Of a stretch of DNA of 7,343 nucleotides, positions 6,073 to 7,343 are shown one piece after another. A program made the translations under genes and the position numbers. Source of the stretch: Gammaproteobacteria bacterium (GTDB taxonomy: Bacteria; Pseudomonadota; Gammaproteobacteria; HK1); NCBI GenBank assembly GCA_020444775.1, contig JAGRHX010000918.1, positions 1-7,343 on the forward strand. Reading direction: 5' to 3'. The notes under the pieces are model-generated. The model saw nothing but the letters and a program-made list of their open reading frames with translations, did no database searches and was not told where the DNA came from. Every line of letters begins with the position of its first letter. Positions within the stretch are counted from its first letter, which is position 1.

Positions 6073-6651
6073 ATGAGCGCAACGATTCACCGCAGACCCG
6101 CGGTCAAGTTCCTGCTCGAGGATCGCCCCGAGCGGCTGCTGGTGGTCTCCGGCCTGGGTTCGAGCACCTGGGACCTGAGTGCCGCCGGTGACGATCCGCG
6201 TAACTTCTGCTTCATCGGCGCAATGGGCCAGGCCGCGCCCTTCGCGCTCGGTCTGGCGATGGCACAGCCCGAGAAGCGGGTGGTGCTGATCACCGGTGAC
6301 GGTGAGCTGCTCATGCAGCTCGGCGCGCTGGCGACCATCGCCAACCAGGCGCCGTCGAACCTTGCGATCCTGGTGATGGACAACGAAGCCTATGGCGAGA
6401 CCGGCGGTCAGGCCACGGCGACCGCGGGCGTCACCGATCTCACCGCCATCGCGCGCGGCGCGGGTATCAGCAACTGCTGCACCATACGTCAGGAGTCGGA
6501 GCTCGCGGGGCTGCGCGAGCAGATGCTCAACACCCCGGGGCCGTTCTTTGCCAACGTCAAGGTGGTGGCCGAATCATTGCCGCTGGTGTTCCCGCATTCG
6601 TTCGACGGGGTGACCGCGGTGAATCGGTTCCGCGACGCCGCGCTGCGCTGA
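6073..6651 (+). CDS. ThDP-dependent 2-oxo-acid decarboxylase, beta subunit (sulfopyruvate decarboxylase ComE type)
   Basis: The diphosphate-binding (PP) half of the same enzyme, 192 residues, normal for ComE-type subunits. GAMGQAAPFALGLAMA (49-64) opens the cofactor site. The Mg/ThDP-binding motif starts with GDG (75-77) and ends with the Asn of MDN (104), i.e. GDG followed by 26 residues and Asn. It is followed at once by YGETGGQ (108-113 region), the loop equivalent to the STGGQ loop of relatives, here with Glu before TGGQ. The C-terminus is a mixed helical/strand segment with PFFANVKVV (157-165). ATG 6073 has a GAGGG-rich site overlapping the end of the alpha gene. The gene ends 5 bp from the stop codon of a convergent gene. 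Catalysis needs both subunits, since the activating Glu is on alpha and the metal site on beta. Confidence 0.9.
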   Translation: MSATIHRRPAVKFLLEDRPERLLVVSGLGSSTWDLSAAGDDPRNFCFIGAMGQAAPFALGLAMAQPEKRVVLITGDGELLMQLGALATIANQAPSNLAILVMDNEAYGETGGQATATAGVTDLTAIARGAGISNCCTIRQESELAGLREQMLNTPGPFFANVKVVAESLPLVFPHSFDGVTAVNRFRDAALR

Positions 6652-6677
6652 GCCCGTCAGCGTCGCCGGCGCAGCGC
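6640..6677. terminator. Inverted repeat across convergent gene ends, candidate bidirectional terminator
   Basis: GCGCTGCGC (6640-6648) and GCGCAGCGC (6669-6677) are perfect 9-bp inverted arms whose 20-base loop contains both stop codons of the facing genes. An alternative smaller hairpin is nested there: CGCTGA (6646-6651) against TCAGCG (6657-6662) with a 5-base loop. There is no T-run on either strand, so intrinsic termination would be weak or atypical, but the symmetric placement between convergent genes fits a shared 3' end. Confidence 0.5.
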
Positions 6678-6995
6678 CAGTGGCGTATCCAGGATCTCCT
6701 TGAGCACCACGGCCTCGCGCAGCGCGCGAGGCTCGTGCAGACGGGCCCGCAGCGGAGCCCGCAGCCGCGCCGACGTATCACCGGTGGTGGTCGCGGACGC
6801 CCGTTCGGACTGCCGGGCACGGGTGCCGCGGACGCGGTCCCCGCGCCGCTCCATCGAGGGCTCGTCCGCCATCGGCGCGGCCGGCGCACGTTCGACCCGC
6901 GAGCTTCGCTGGGGTGACGGCGCGGGTCGTGTTGCTTCACGCAGCTGTTCCAGCGCCGCGCGCAGACGGTCCAACGCATCCTGTTTCCAGCTCAT
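6657..6995 (-). CDS. Uncharacterised 112-residue basic protein downstream of floA
   Basis: Not assigned to a family. Residues 1-21 (MSWKQDALDRLRAALEQLRE) look like an amphipathic helix; about 24-78 is Arg-, Pro-, Ser- and Ala-rich and probably disordered; the end (about 85-112) again looks helical, with LREAVVLKEILDTPLALRRRR closing the protein. No signal peptide, membrane segment or cysteine is seen. The ATG lies 6 bp after the floA stop with only a weak Shine-Dalgarno, so it is probably translated by coupling to floA and may act with it. The two structured ends joined by a variable linker resemble an adaptor, but this is inference. A real gene is favoured by the tight spacing and the neat end against the convergent decarboxylase gene; low-complexity composition leaves some doubt. 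Confidence 0.6.
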   Translation of the reverse strand: MSWKQDALDRLRAALEQLREATRPAPSPQRSSRVERAPAAPMADEPSMERRGDRVRGTRARQSERASATTTGDTSARLRAPLRARLHEPRALREAVVLKEILDTPLALRRRR

Positions 6996-7001
6996 CGGCG
7001 A

Positions 7002-7343
7002 TCAGCGCTCGTCGTCGGCGTCACCGCCTTGCGGCTCGCCGTCGGCGATGCTCTGGCGCATGCGCGTGTCGGACAGGATGTTCTGCATGTTGTAGTAGTC
7101 CATGACGCCGATATTGCCGGCCCGGAAGGCGTCGGCCATGGCTTTCGGCACCTCGGCCTCGGCCAGCACCACCTTGGCCCGGTTCTCCTGCACCAGCGCC
7201 ACCATCTCCTGCTCGCGCGCCACCGCCAGCGCCCGCTGCCGCTCGGCCTGGGCCTGGGCGACCTTCTTCTCCGCCTCGGCCTGATCGATCTTCAGACGCG
7301 CGCCGATGTTGTCACCGACATCGATGTCGGCGATGTCGATGGA
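7002..7343 (-). CDS. floA: Flotillin-like protein FloA (UPF0365), C-terminal part
   Basis: Only the last 113 residues are in the window; the full protein is usually around 330. FloA is a membrane-anchored SPFH-type scaffold that organises functional membrane microdomains. The visible part starts at [17 protein letters not shown], then a Glu/Ala-rich coiled coil ([20 protein letters not shown]) typical of flotillins, then [35 protein letters not shown], which matches the well-conserved FloA C-terminus ([13 protein letters not shown] and the D-T-x-M-R end). A short acidic tail (GGDADDER) follows. The membrane hairpin and SPFH domain lie outside the window. The 112-residue unknown gene follows by 6 bp. 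In many bacteria floA is next to an NfeD-type gene, which would be to the right if present here. Confidence 0.93.
   Translation of the reverse strand, partial: SIDIADIDVGDNIGARLKIDQAEAEKKVAQAQAERQRALAVAREQEMVALVQENRAKVVLAEAEVPKAMADAFRAGNIGVMDYYNMQNILSDTRMRQSIADGEPQGGDADDER

Overview
The window is GC-rich, densely coding proteobacterial chromosome, most likely from a gammaproteobacterium. That lineage call is an inference from high GC at third codon positions, a DUF2059 gene and a FloA gene, and cannot be pinned to a genus from the sequence. No RNA genes, insertion sequences, CRISPR arrays or integration sites were seen.

Layout. Minus strand, 1-1834: two inner-membrane permeases of a DppB/DppC-type (peptide/nickel family) ABC importer, overlapping by 4 bp and running off the left edge, where the ATPase and possibly the binding-protein genes may lie. 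Positions 1835-2233: a roughly 400-bp divergent intergenic region with two different 12-bp tandem repeat arrays and a 14-bp dyad. Plus strand, 2234-6651: a metal-dependent amidohydrolase of the ATZ/TRZ type, a small secreted DUF2059 protein, a phytanoyl-CoA dioxygenase (PhyH)-type Fe(II)/2-oxoglutarate oxygenase, and the two subunits of a ThDP-dependent decarboxylase of the sulfopyruvate/phosphonopyruvate decarboxylase (ComD/ComE) type. Minus strand, 6657-7343: the C-terminal part of the flotillin-like protein FloA followed by a 112-residue unknown protein. These two converge on the decarboxylase pair with only 5 bp between stop codons, across an inverted repeat.

How the genes may work together. 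The importer, amidohydrolase, non-haem iron oxygenase and split 2-oxo-acid decarboxylase look like parts of a scavenging pathway: uptake of a small amide- or amine-containing compound, hydrolytic removal of a group, hydroxylation (or oxidative cleavage) and decarboxylation of a 2-oxo acid, possibly a sulfonate or phosphonate. This is inference from family membership and proximity; the substrate is not readable from the sequence, and gaps of 125-228 bp between several genes mean they need not form one transcript. DUF2059 and the FloA pair are probably housekeeping or envelope genes next to, not part of, the pathway.
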